DNA from: Hansfordia pulvinata
Lineage: Eukaryota; Ascomycota; Sordariomycetes; Xylariales
Length of the DNA stretch: 64,000 nucleotides
Reading direction: 5' to 3'
Assembly: GCA_006538405.1 (NCBI GenBank)
Contig: BJKQ01000002.1
Span: 4,216,001 to 4,280,000, forward strand
Positions within the stretch are counted from its first letter, which is position 1. Every line of letters begins with the position of its first letter. Both the position numbers and the translations under genes were made by a program. Under the pieces are notes generated by a model. The model had not been told where the DNA came from and ran no database searches. It worked only from the letters and a program-made list of their open reading frames with translations. Shown here piece after piece: positions 11,993-23,000 of this stretch.

Positions 11993-12828
11993 GCGGTCGC
12001 CACATGCGCACACACACATACACACACACGCTCTCTCTCTCTCTCTCATATGAGCATGTGAGGCCCGCACCACGCCGAGGAGGGTATTTTGGCATTGTAC
12101 ACAAGAAAATGTATATATAGACAAAACTTATAATCATGAGACCCAAGCCCCAATGTACCAGTATTGCCACTCGCCCAGAGCCAGCTGGCCTTTGCCGCAC
12201 AGTTCTTGTTCGAACATCTGGAGGTATGTATGCATGCACTAAGAAGATAGGGGGCTGCATCCATCGGCACCCGCACGAGTATCTCACAGGGTGCTTGGCT
12301 GGGTAGTGGTGTGCGTACAAAAGTAACCCATGCGATGTGGTTGATCATATGCGCACGACGTTTAGCGTATGGTAGGCAGTCCAGAAGCCTTCGTGCGCCC
12401 CTCCGATAGCGTATGGGCTACCAACTGAATCTTCAGAGCCACGCTGCCGCCAGCCACGTGAGGATGGCACGGAGCAACTACAAAACGTGACGCCACGGGA
12501 CATTGACAAAGAGCGCGAGAATAGCCCGCGGCTTGTGAGACGGGGCTTCCCACGTCGCCCAGGGATGAGCTCCCCGATACCGACAAACCGACCTGCTGCT
12601 CAATTCCGCCGTCGCACCGGAGCACTGCATCGCCATTGTGGGACCAACGCATGTGTCAGCATGCGGGAAGACGTGAAGGGTTTCCAGCATGTCGTGGACC
12701 GTGACAGGTATCAATATGTTCATTCGGATAAGTACAGCATTCGGGCCTGCCCAGACGTCTTGATCGCTCCAACGGCCAACCAGACGTTGGGCACCTACTT
12801 GCGACTTGATCTTCCAACTAACCCAAAA
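11993..12828. other. Convergent intergenic region
   Basis: This is the 3' flank between MPP alpha (+) and the GH78 gene (-). It contains (CA)n/(CT)n runs at about 12008-12047 and nothing else recognisable. A long plus-strand frame entering from here (12487-13536) is mostly antisense to the GH78 gene and is not treated as a gene. Confidence 0.6.
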
Positions 12829-13764
12829 TCAGGCCCGGTTAACAGGGCCGAGTGGTGGTCTCGCAACTACTGCCGCGGGGTACCTTACCACGTGCTCCCT
12901 GCCGCCCTCGACGTCGAAATCGACAAATCCGTCTACCACCCGAACGACTTTGCCAGCTTCACCGTTCAGCAAAGCCTGTTTGCCGCTGGGATCAGCCGGA
13001 GTTGCGGAGAGGCTGATCGTCCCGTTGGTTCCCGGCGGCGCGGTGACTGTGATCGTGAGGACCCCCTGGGCCGACTTCTCCCAGTGAACGTCTATGGCGC
13101 CGTGCGGCGTGGGCACTCTGCCTCTGGCCCAGTCCACGTCGACAGCGGCCCCGACGAGCGGTCGCACGATCCATTCGCGGAACCCCGGTTTGGCGGGCCG
13201 CACACCCAGGATGTAGTTGGACAGCAGCGGGGTGACACCGGTGCTCCAGCCGTGGGCCAGGCTGGTTGTACCCCCCTCGTACTTGGTCCCGTTGGCGCCC
13301 ACGCCCTCCCAGAAGGTCGAGCTCGGGTCGCTGCTGTTGCCAGAAGCCATCCAGCCCCAGGTTCGCCGAATCTGCTCGAGGGCCGACGACGAGGACGCAG
13401 CCTGCTCGAACCGCGCCGCGACCTCAAAGTACGAGATGAAGGCGTACACACGCTGCGAGAACCCGGCGCCGCCGTCGAGCTGCTCTGCCTCATCATCGTA
13501 AAAGGCGTTGCCCCAGGGTCGCGCGTGCGCTTGTGATGCCAGGTGCGCCAGAGCCGAGGCTGCTGCCGTCACTTTGCTTCCCTGAAGGCGCCCTTCGCCT
13601 GCATTCCAGGTGGAAAAAACGCCCGCCAGCACTGCGATGCTGTTTCCGTCCTGCGCGTGCGCCCCGCATCCCGGGTCCACGCACTGGCGGTCCAGCAGCG
13701 CGCCGGCCTTTGGGTCCCACAGTTCTTGGACGATGGAGGTTGAGATGTTTGTGGCGCGGGCGAT

Positions 13765-13767
13765 CTA
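13765..13767 (-). other. In-frame TAG stop in the GH78 gene
   Basis: The context on the coding strand is CTCAGCGC-TAG-ATCGCCCGC. It is the only stop in the 792-codon spliced frame before the natural end. It fits a C-to-T change at CpA (CAG to TAG), the dinucleotide preferred by repeat-induced point mutation. Confidence 0.85.
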
Positions 13768-14938
13768 GCGCTGAGAGTCATCTGCATTTGCGGTCCCGTT
13801 TTCCAGAGCCCTGTTGCCACTGGGCTTGCTGTCGTCGTTGACAGCTGCCAAGTGAAGAGCCAGCTCCGCCGCGCCTCTAAGAGCCAGCACATACAGCGCG
13901 CTGTAGTAAGCCGCAGCCCCGTCGCGGGGAAGGAAGGCATAGTCACCGTAGCCGTCGGGGCGGACCAGTAGCGGGGAGGCACTGTTGGCGGTGTGGCGCG
14001 GGTAGTAGACATCGAGGACGAGACGCAGGGCGGGCCAGACAGAGTGGGCAAAGCCGATGTCGCCTGTGTATAGGGTGTAGTCGCGCACGCAAGTTACCCA
14101 CCAAAGCGGATAATCGAATAGGGGGAGGGAGTAGCCGGATCTGTTTGATTTGTTCTCTGGGTCAGATACCGGCGAGGGTATGAAAGGCTGGGTTGTGTAG
14201 GGGAATACACGGACGACGGGGGGGAAATAGGAGAATCAAGGGGCGGCGCTCACATGCTCGCTGGCGGGATCCAGCCGTCGTCGGGCCTCTGGTGTTCGGC
14301 CAAGTCGCTCAAAACGTTGCGCGCGGCCTCAGCCCGGTCGGGGTGCGTGAGGTACAGCGTCAGAGCAGAGACGGCCAGATCACCGACGTACGGATCGCGG
14401 TCCCGCTTGGCGCCGTCATGGAGGACCAGCTTGCCCTCGAGCGACGGAGAGGAGGCCCCGCGGGGCTCCGTGTCATTGGACCGGAACTCGTCGGCACACA
14501 TCTCGACCGTGTACGCGCCGTCGTGCCACCATTGCGTCAGGTCCGGGTCGGAGCACTCGAACCAGCCCCGTTGCTCGCCCTCTAGCCCCTCGTCGAGTCC
14601 GGCCAGCAGGCCCGACCACAGCAGGGAGGCGCCGGCGATGGCAACGGTAGCGCCAAGGGGCGAGGAGAGCGGCGCGTCCTGCGGAATGGCGTCCAGTGTC
14701 ACGCGGACGTACCGGAATGCGTGCAGGCCGTCCGCGCACACTTGGGTGCCCGCCTCGCAGCCCCAGGTGTCGATCCACGTGTAGGGCTCATTTTTGACTG
14801 CGATCTTTGCGTGGGGTTGGGCATCAGTTTGAGCTGTGATAGGTCTGATGGCGCAGGAGGAGAAAGGAAAAAATAGGAGGGAAAGAAAACCTCAGGAGCA
14901 AAGAGAGAAGATGGAAGGAAACATGTAGCCTGACTCAC

Positions 14939-14974
14939 CTGATCTGTTCCAGTGGTGACTATGGGTGGTGGATT
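14939..14974 (-). other. 36-nt exon of the GH78 gene
   Basis: The exon encodes NPPPIVTTGTDQ. It is flanked by ...TTCTTCAG before it and GTGAGT after it, and is phase 0 on both sides. It supplies the segment expected between the two larger exons, ending in TDQ before IAVKNEPYTWID. Confidence 0.8.
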
Positions 14975-15633
14975 CTGAAGAAAGGAAGGAGCAAGTTGGC
15001 AAGGCCTCCATCTCAATCAGGGCAGGAACATTGGATGGAGGTACACGTAGTAGGTACCTTAGGTACACACAGGCACCCAGTGAGTGCCTGGTAGGATACA
15101 CCTTGCACAATGAGATAGACAAAGGGGGGAAGACACCAGACAAGAATCAAACGCACCTCTTGGGCATTATCGGACCGGTCAAAGTCGCTCCTCTCGCCCA
15201 GAAACTCGAGCGACTCGGAAAAGGACAGCCGGATCCCCGGGAAGCCCTCGCCAGACGACGCGTTGACCGAGCCGCCAAAGTCGAGCCGGAGCTGCCCGAC
15301 GACGTTCTGCCCAAAGTCCAAGACCACCGACGGCACCTGGGAGGAGTTTTCTGGCCGGCTGAGGACCAGTGGTCCGCTGGTGGCCACGGCGCTGCTGCCT
15401 GACATAACACCGTCTGGGTTCGTCACGTTTCCGGTGGTCAGGTGGGCCAGCACGGATTTCGGCTGCACGATTCGGCTCGACGGGGTACGCACGTACTTGT
15501 GCCAGCTCGGGCTCTCGTTGGCGACGCTCGCAGAGGCGGCGACGCTCGCAGCGGCGTTGGCGAGTAAAGGGGGAGCCAGGGGCTGGACGGCGGCAGCCCA
15601 TAGAGCCAGGCTGGAAAACGGGCTCGTGGGCAT

Positions 15634-17082
15634 GTTGCGTCAGGTCGAGCACGCCTCCCTCCTCCCAGTACTGGGGGAGCGGTTTGAAAGGAGGCTACCG
15701 CATTGTTCATCGAGGATCCCTTCGTCTCTTATTTAGTAATTTCGCAGTACGGGGCGAGAAATAAGGGGGCGGGTGCTGTCAGGCCGGAAGCGGGCCCGAA
15801 GACGCGGAGAGGCGCGGTGAGTGATGACTTGCCCCGCGCCCGGAATCGCCTACATGTCCCAAGACCATACGCACCGACCCCTTCGCAGGAAGGATCGCGC
15901 TGTTCATTCTGAATCGAAGCATGCTCCGTCCTTTTCAGATGGTTCGTCCAATGCCTGCTGCCGTCTCCTGAAGGGCCAGGTTGGACAAACGCCTGATAAC
16001 CTTAGTGGAGGCCCGTCTTCTACATCGAGCCTTGCTCTCTCTGTCATTGATGACAATAGTGAAGAATAGCTAAAAACCGCAGCGCTGGAACGACTTGGGG
16101 TGAACGTACGAGCTCCTGCCGACTTGACAGTATGCGGGGGGCATATGCAGTGTCACGGATGTGCCAAACGTGGGATGCATCTCGACAAACTGGGCGTTGG
16201 GCTTTCACTGTGTGCTCCCTGTCACCAAGGCGTGGCTTTTCAGCTTGGAGTCTCCTCGTTGCACAATGCCCCGGCTTGTCGTGTTCGGGAACTTACAAGG
16301 GCCAGATTTCGACAGGTTACAAGTCAGTCCTCAACGCTCAACGACATTGGATCCCGGCCCGGAGCTTACATGTTCGTGTGCTGGGTGCTTGCATCCTGTA
16401 CTTGGAGACCCTGACAGCCACGCCTACCCGAGACATCGCGGGCCCAGAACAGGCGTCAGGATGGGGTCTCGTGGTATTTGTCGGCCTGCTGCAGCACAGA
16501 ACGACGTGGTGTCCGGACTGGTGCGTGTCGTCAACGTGTGCTACCATCCTTATCTTGGGTGACGGACCGCCCAGCTTTGTTCTGCTTGTCGCACAGGGAA
16601 TCATGTCCGTCATCCGGTTTTCACAAGAGCCTTCCGGACTGCGCACTGCCCTGTCTGCAAAGTCAGATACTCCTGGCACAGCTATTAGACCGAAAATCTG
16701 ACAGAAGTGTTCAGGAAGTGGAGGGTGACATGGACGTAGGTATTATCAACTCGGATGGAGAGAGGCACCAACGATCAGCCCTTCGGTGGCTTGTCAGTCA
16801 GTTCTTGGAGGGCTGCGGTGATGTCTTCAAGTCTAGCGTGGCAGGCTATGTGTGCTGAAAAGGTTTCAAGACTCGAGGCCGGTTTTGCTCAAAGGAGTGA
16901 CGTGTAGACTGGGGAATAACTTGGAGTTTGGAAGAGGGATTTGTTCTAAGCTTCGCCCTTTCTTTTTTCTTCTTTTTCCTCCTCTTTCTAGGGAGTCGAG
17001 TTGGCCTTTTTGCCGGGATGGATGATAGGAACAAAATTGTTACATATGTACGGAGAGCTGCCAGTCGCTCGAGGTACCTCAA
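15634..17082. other. Intergenic, nothing recognised
   Basis: The promoter side of the GH78 gene faces the 3' end of the hydrolase gene. Plus-strand frames at 16132-16701 and 16161-16562 overlap in different phases, lack codon bias and match nothing I recognise. T-rich sequence at 16965-16990 may belong to the 3' end of the hydrolase transcript. Confidence 0.55.
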
Positions 17083-18385
17083 TCACGGCTTCTCGGTCCG
17101 CGCCTTGTCCATGAAGCCCTTGAAGATGTCATTCAGATGGTGGCCGATCTTGAAGTGATCGGTATCGGGGTACTCGGTGAGCTGGGCGCCGGGGATGCCG
17201 CGGGCGAGGGCGCGCACCAGGCGGATGGGGGACTGCTGGTCCTGCGTGCCGTGATAGATCTGGACGTTGAGGCGCGCCGGAATGGCGGCGAGGTCCATGT
17301 TCCAATCGCTGGAGAGCAGACGAGACTCGCGGACGAATCCGGCCATGCCCTGGCGGAACGCCTCGCGGGCGTCGCGCACCATTGTCTCCCTGGCCTTGAC
17401 GACGCGTGCCTCGGGATCTCCTTCTTCTTCTTCTTCTTCATCTTCCTCCTTCTCTTCACCCTTTTCCTTCTTTCCCTCCTCCTCTTCCTTTCCCGCTTCT
17501 CTCGCAACCTCGGCGCCCTTCTTGCCAGAGACGGCCGACCCGGGCTTCTCCTGTTGCTTCCGGACCCACGCGTCGATCGAGCGGCGGGAGCGCTCCGAGT
17601 CGACGACACGGTTCGCGAGCGCCAGGAAGGCGCCGTACCCGTACGTCAGGACGGCGGGAAGCGGCGGGCCAGCAGACCGCAGAGGCGCATGGACCACTTG
17701 AGGTCGCGCACGCCGTCGCCGACCCAGGGGGCGGAAGGGGCGAGGGCGCCGACGGCCAGCAGGCGGGCCGGGGGCACGGAGTGGGCGCAGGCAACGGCGT
17801 AGGGCCCGCCGCCGGAGCAGCCGAGGACGGCGAAGCGGTCGATGCGCAGGTGGTCGGCGAGGGCGACGACATCGCGGGCCCAGTCGCCGATGCCGGGGCC
17901 GGAGCCGGGATCGGAGCCAGGACCGAGGCGGCGGCGGCGGGTGTGGGGGTGTGGGGAGGATAGGCCGAAGCCCGGGCGGTCAGGGGAGACGATGCGGATG
18001 CGTTGACGGCGGGCCAGGCGGGCCAGCGACTGGGCCTCGAGGCGGCAGGAGGGGTAGCCGTGGAAGTAGAAGAGGGGTGTGCCGTCGGGCGGGCCGTACT
18101 CGGCGAAGCCCAGCTGGCGGCCGTCGGGGAGAGTCAGCGTCTGGGAGTCTGTGGGTGTCGGGGGTGCAGTTGGTGCGGTTGATGACGATGAGCTTGTCGA
18201 TGTTGTTGTTGCTGCTGTCGCCGTCGTTGTGGGGGATGTTGCTGCTGCTGTCGCCGCCGAGGAATGCAGCAGCCCTATAGACTGGAGCCCGCCAAGTGAA
18301 ATGGAGACGTTCTGGGGAAGAGGAGGGAAGAGGAAGTTTGTGGCCGCAGCGACAGCAGCGCTCTGCTCATCAGGGCTGCACTCAT
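17083..18385 (-). pseudogene. Alpha/beta hydrolase, frameshifted
   Basis: Frame A (about 18400-17655) carries LPDGRQLGFAEYGPPDGTP, the oxyanion region FYFHGYPSCR and the nucleophile elbow GCSGGGPYA, then runs into a stop after ...LARRFPPS. Frame B continues at once with AVLTYGYGAFLALANRVV and carries the acid-residue region YHGTQDQQSP and the His region DTDHFKIG, ending at 17083. All three parts of a Ser-Asp-His triad are therefore present but split by a one-base change in the C/G run near 17651-17660. Frame B also has a Glu/Lys-rich insertion (about 17410-17510) encoded by a TTC/CTT repeat on the plus strand. The 5' end is unresolved. Frame A has no ATG after its upstream stop at 18405-18407. 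The only nearby ATG (18385-18383, MSAALMSRALLSLRP) lies in a third frame ending at 18275. Substrate unknown. Confidence 0.7.
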
Positions 18386-18407
18386 TGTGAATCCCGTCCC
18401 CGTTTCA

Positions 18408-19335
18408 GGTAATACGTCCTGAGTGCATACAGGCAGGTACTCCAGTGATGTCGTATGCACTGCAGATGGTCGCACCTTCCTCAGCAGGCACCTTCCAATG
18501 AATGGGTTGAAGAGGGTAAAAATGGTGATCCTGTCAAGGTTGGCTCCTTCCCGTGGGTGAGTAAGGTAGTGGTTACGTGCAAGGAGGTAATCGTAACAAA
18601 TCTGGTACCAGAAGCTCTCACGTATGGACGAGAGGGAATGACACGAGTTTATATGCAGCCGACTGCCATGCCCTCTCCTGCCATGTCATGCATGTGCCAT
18701 CCTTGATTTTCTCCTCCTCAACCCTTCCTCCATACTGACCTTACCAGGTAAGGTACTCTAGGTACAAGGTAGACAGCCTGAGCCATCAAGTCTGGCGAGT
18801 CTTGACCCCTCGTTCCAGGAAACCCGAACAAGAACGAGCACAGGAAGCGAGCGTATCGTATCGTCGCGTATCGCGTATCCGGCAGGCGACTAATAACTCA
18901 GGGAAGCTCAGCTGACGGGGGGTGGATTGGCGAATGAGTCATCTGTTTGTTAACAGATCCCGGCCACGCAAAACCACGAGGATCGGGTCTCTGGTCTTTC
19001 CCGGGTGGGAGGGGGGAGAGCAAGCCCCTCGCCATGCTCTAGGTATGAATCTTGACAGTGGGCAATGGGGGCGATTCCCGTGAGGCGAGTGCACAGCCCT
19101 CCCGCCTGCGCGACATAGGAACAGATTGGAGGATAGCGTTGGCGCTTGATTTCTGGGGCGCGCCCATGTTCCGCGTATCTGCAGCTACCTGGTTCGGTTC
19201 GGTCTATTTTCAGCCCCATCAGTCGTTGGTGCCTGCTTGTCTATCCATCACCCTACGTGCGTACGAGTACCAAGCTCTTATTAGACCCGATGATCGACGA
19301 CGACGCTGGGACCTACTCGTGTGGGCTGTCCATCG
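18408..19335. other. Intergenic, nothing recognised
   Basis: Upstream flank of the hydrolase gene. It contains TACCAGGTAAGGTACTCTAG-type motifs near 18745-18770 and a TATCGTATCGTCGCGTATCG repeat-like patch near 18855-18880. A TACGAGTA copy is at 19262. No coding signal is seen. Confidence 0.5.
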
Positions 19336-19642
19336 TTACGCACACCCGACAGGCCGCAGACGGACGCGCAGCGGCGGCTTGTCCCAGAACGACGGCTAGA
19401 GCCAGTTCCGGCTGCCGTTGGCCAGCTCGAGGTCAAAGGCGAGCAGCACGCGGGCGAAAACCAGGCGCATCTCGGCGACGGCGAGGCTTTGCCCCAGGCA
19501 GTTGCGCGGCCCCACGGACAAGGACCGGAACGCGTCCCGCCGGCCCCCCGCGATTCGCCCGTCACCCAGTCACCGCTCCGGCCGGAACTGCTCCGCCTCC
19601 GTCCAGTACTCCGCCCACCGCTGGATCGCGTAGTGTGTATAT
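19336..19642 (-). pseudogene. Cytochrome P450 C-terminal relic
   Basis: Read on the minus strand, one frame gives YAIQRWAEYWTEAEQFRPER-stop-LGDGRIAGG, then the haem-binding region FRSLSVGPRNCLGQSLA with its Cys ligand. It continues with EMRLVFARVLLAFDLEL, then SRNWL-stop-PSFWDKPPLRVRLRPVGCA and a natural TAA at 19336-19338. Only about the last 100 residues of a roughly 500-residue P450 are visible. The I-helix and ExxR regions are absent from the adjacent DNA. Two internal stops occur: TGA where FRPERW would have Trp, and TAG where a Gln or Glu is usual. Both fit C:G to T:A transitions. This is a decayed fragment, not a functional enzyme. The C-terminal pattern resembles fungal microsomal P450s of the type that ends ...LWEKPPLxV. 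Confidence 0.85.
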
Positions 19643-20088
19643 GCCTCTCAGCTCGTGGGTGCTTGTGATAGATGGCCTCACGGATGGGCATAAGCTCGCA
19701 AGAGACGCTCTGCCTTTGTCAGACCACCCCTCCAGCTCCACCTAATCAGTAGTCACGGAAGCAGGCCCATCAGATGCGAGAAAATAGAATTGATTACATC
19801 AGAGGACAGGCTGATACCGTCGGCATGCCTCGATGGTCACAAACATTATCGGCTGAGAAACTATACTTTTTGGCACCCCCGGGACACCGAGGCAAAGCGC
19901 TCTCTCTATACGCTTCGGCGCCACATCTGGGGGGTCCGCGTCGACCTCCATCAAGGACAGTCCATGTCATTCTTTTCTTTGTGTTTTACCATCCGCGCCA
20001 CAGAAAAAAGAAAGAATATGCCAATTACCTGCACCGGAAAACCGCAATATGAACCAATTACCTGCCCACGCGCCTAGAAAGCCCAAAA
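19643..20088. other. 3' flank of GDH2, nothing recognised
   Basis: This lies between the P450 relic and the GDH2 stop. No conserved P450 sequence could be followed upstream of the relic here. An A-rich patch (19985-20025) precedes the GDH2 end. Confidence 0.5.
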
Positions 20089-23000
20089 TTAAGACACGGA
20101 AGCCATTCTCTTGGCCATGCTGTCAAACAAAATTAGCGTCAGGTCGATCGGGAGGGATAAGAGAAGGGGAAAAACTCACAAGTCGTAGAAAGCAAACTGG
20201 CTGGGGCTGCTGCCAAACTCGTACACGAAGCGAGAAGCCAGGTAGCTGCCGAAAATCGCCCGCAGGTAGCTGTCGGGCACCCGCTGGATGATGGTCTGCA
20301 GGCCGATCTTGTCCAGCAGGAGCTTGGGCAGCGCGTCCGCCAGCACCGAGTGCCGGATCTTGTCGCTCTTCCACAGGTCCGACTTCTGAAGCTCCTCGTC
20401 CAGATCCGTGATGGCGACCGACAGCTTGTCAGACAGCACCGACCGCGGCAGGCCCGTCTCCTCGTGCTCCCGCCAGATGGCCTCGAACTCCAGGCGCGCA
20501 TTCTCCTGGATCTTGGCCTGCACCGACTTGACATACTCCTTGTAGAACTCGGGCGCCTGGCCGTTGGCGTCGTGGCACATGTTTTCGACGAAGCCGCTGT
20601 CGTCGAAGCTGAGCGAGGCCAGAACCTCGAGCGACGACGACGTCACGCCGCCCTTGTTGGCCGACGCGTCCTTGAACACGACGCACCCGGCACCCTCCAG
20701 ACGCAGCTTGGCGTCCTGCGTGATGAAAAGGTTGGCGCCCTCCACAATGTACGGGATCGTCGCCTTGCCGTCCTTGAGCAGCCTGCCGACCGACACCAAG
20801 TCGATCGACTCGGGGCGGCCGCCGCAGGGCACAAAGGCGTCGGTGATGCCCGAGTCCCTCAGGTGGTACGTGTTGCGGAACGACGTCCCGTTGCCGATGA
20901 TCTCGCCCGTCGGGAGCTTGACGTTGCTGTCGTCGCAGAGAACCCGGAAGCCGTCCTTGGACAGTTTCGACGTGTCGAACTCGATAATCATCGAGCGGGA
21001 CCGCGCCAGACGAAGGAGCTCCTCCTTGTCCAGGCCGTTGGGGTCGACCAGGACACCTGAGCCGTCCACAATCGCCGTGTACTTCTCGTTGCTGAGAAGG
21101 ATCTCGTTGCTGCCCAGGTCGCCGTCGGGCCCACCCGTTTGCATCTTCCGCACGGTCGAAGGGTCCAGCTCGAGCTTGCGGTAGATACCCTTGACGTACT
21201 CGCGGACGGACAGCGTCGTCATGCCGTAGCTGTCGTGGGGGATTCCGCCCAGCTTGGGCGACTTGCCGGTGAAGAAGGACTTCCACCAGGGCGCGCCGCG
21301 GGCCCGGGCATGCTCCGTGGCCCAGTTGACCAGGTCGGCCGTGTTTTCGTCGGGGCCCATGAACAGAATCTCCTCCTTCTTGTACAGGTCGACGATGGGG
21401 TTCTTGATGCCGGGCGTCTTGGCGGGCAGAAGCAGGTCCATGATACTGTCAATGTACTTCTCGAAGGCTTCGGTGACCTTGTCCTGCTGTTTGGGGTCGA
21501 GCAAGATGACACCCTTGGACCCACCCTCGGGAATGTCCTTGTTTTTGCGTTGCTGCGTGCTGGCCAGGCCGTAGTTCTCGTCAAAAAGGTTCCGGGCGTT
21601 GATGGCGTACGCCTCCTTGCTGCGCGACTTGACGATGCGGATGCCGCCGCGGGCCACGTCCTTGAAGCGAAGGTGGAACCCGCGCGACTCGGCGCTGATG
21701 ACGAGGAACATACCGTACAGGGGCTTGGGGTATTCGATCTCGGGCAGGAAGGACGGGTCGAGGCGGAAGCTCAGGGCGACCTTGGTCGGGGTGTAGTAGT
21801 TGGTCTTCTGGACGGCTTTGTTGAAGATGCGGAACGCCGTCATGACCATCTCCTCGTGCTCGTTGGACACCTCACGGGTGATGCGCGCCGCGATGTCGCC
21901 GTCGCCGAGGACCTCCACGGGAGACGAGGGGGCAATGAGGTTCTTCTCGAAGCCGGGGCCAACGCTCAAGTGGACGTCCGCAAATGACGCGTACAGCAGG
22001 CGCACGAGCTCGGGGTAGCTCGTGATGATCTCAAGGATGTAGTCGGGCGTGAACGTCTCGGTGCGAAGGCGGCGCTTCAGCTTGGAAAGGATCTCGACGT
22101 GCGAGCTCTTGCGCGTGTCCAGCGCCTCGGACAGCGAGACGTACTCGGTGCCCAGGCGGTTGAGGAAGTGCTGCACAAAGACCCAGACGCAGTGGCCGTA
22201 GACGGTCTCCTGCAGGCTCAGGGCGCCCGAGGCGAAGAGGGAGTGCAGCTTGTTCTGGGGGATACAGTATAGCAGCGAGGCCTCCTTGGTGATCTGGTGG
22301 ACCGCCTGCTCAAAGGGCATGCGGCTGACCTCTGTCGTGGACGGCTTGATGTACATGCTCATGACGGTGATACCGTTAGAGAACTGCTCGACGTACTTGC
22401 GGGAGCTCGTCACGCCGTAGTAGTGGTACAGGTCACTCATCGCACTAAACAGACCGCGGGCGGTGCGCGAGTGGAAGGCGATGACGAGACGTTTCTCCTC
22501 GGAACCCTCAATGTCGAAGATCTCGATGACGGGGCCGGTGCGCTGGACGGCCACCTTGATGATGTCGCCGTACAGCTGCTTGGTGTTGTTGGTGGCCTTG
22601 GTGAGGAACATGCGGTCACTGATGACCTCGAGGCGCGTCTCGCCCGGTTCCGGGTTCGGCTCGACGAACTGGCATTGGTACACAAAGTAGCACCGCAGAG
22701 ACGTCTTGGAGTTGGGGTTTCCCGACAGCGCCACGGGGGAGCGGAACGTCTCCACGCGGAAGCGGTTGGAGGCGTGCGTGTGGTCGAGGTACTTGGCCTC
22801 GAGCCTGTTCTCGTAGCGAGGGCCCTCGAGCGCCGACTCGCCTGGCACGCTGGTGTCGATGTAGATGGCATGGTCTGAGGCCTCCATGTCGAGGCGAATC
22901 TCTTCGCGCTTGTCGGCGCGGGCGTACGCGGCCACCTTGGCGGCGTACAGAGACGTGATGTGGCTTGCAATGACGGCTACGGTCTCGAGCTGGAAGTACA

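Larger units (their letters stand above)
12829..15633 (-). pseudogene. GH78 alpha-L-rhamnosidase-type glycosidase with internal TAG
   Basis: Four exons on the minus strand (15633-15157, 14974-14939, 14804-14254, 14140-12829) splice in phase across introns of 182, 134 and 113 bp, giving 792 codons. The second exon is only 36 nt. The N-terminus (SLALWAAAVQPLAPPLL...) resembles a secretion signal. The N-terminal beta-domain motif LDFGQNVVGQLRLDFGG, the block SPSLEGKLVLHDGAKRDRD and the C-terminal GGTTSLAHGWSTGVTP block are typical of fungal secreted six-hairpin GH78 enzymes, which remove terminal rhamnose from plant glycans. Codon 480 is TAG (13765-13767), after ...NADDSQR and before IARATNISTSIVQELWD. 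The frame continues open for 311 more conserved-looking codons to a proper stop at 12829. No in-phase canonical intron removes the TAG. A CAG-to-TAG change is the simplest origin. Readthrough or a base-call error is possible. Confidence 0.82.

Noticed and set aside
11201..12124. 307-codon minus-strand frame opposite MPP alpha
   Set aside because: Antisense shadow of the MPP exon extending into a CA/CT repeat.
12487..13536. 349-codon plus-strand open frame
   Set aside because: It is largely antisense to the GH78 exon; its openness comes from the codon bias of the opposite strand, and no domain is recognisable.
13768..13845. Intron removing the GH78 TAG (donor GTCAAC, acceptor GCTAG)
   Set aside because: Phases would fit, but GTCAAC is a poor donor, and the sequence it would remove (around NDDSKPSGNRALENG) reads as a plausible surface loop leading into IARATNIS. 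An in-frame nonsense codon is simpler.
12829..19642. Secondary-metabolite gene cluster (GH78, hydrolase, P450)
   Set aside because: No backbone synthase, transporter or regulator is present, and the members are broken or unrelated in function.
20350..21987. Long plus-strand frames opposite GDH2
   Set aside because: They mirror the GC-biased coding strand of GDH2, have Val/Asp/Leu-rich content and match nothing.
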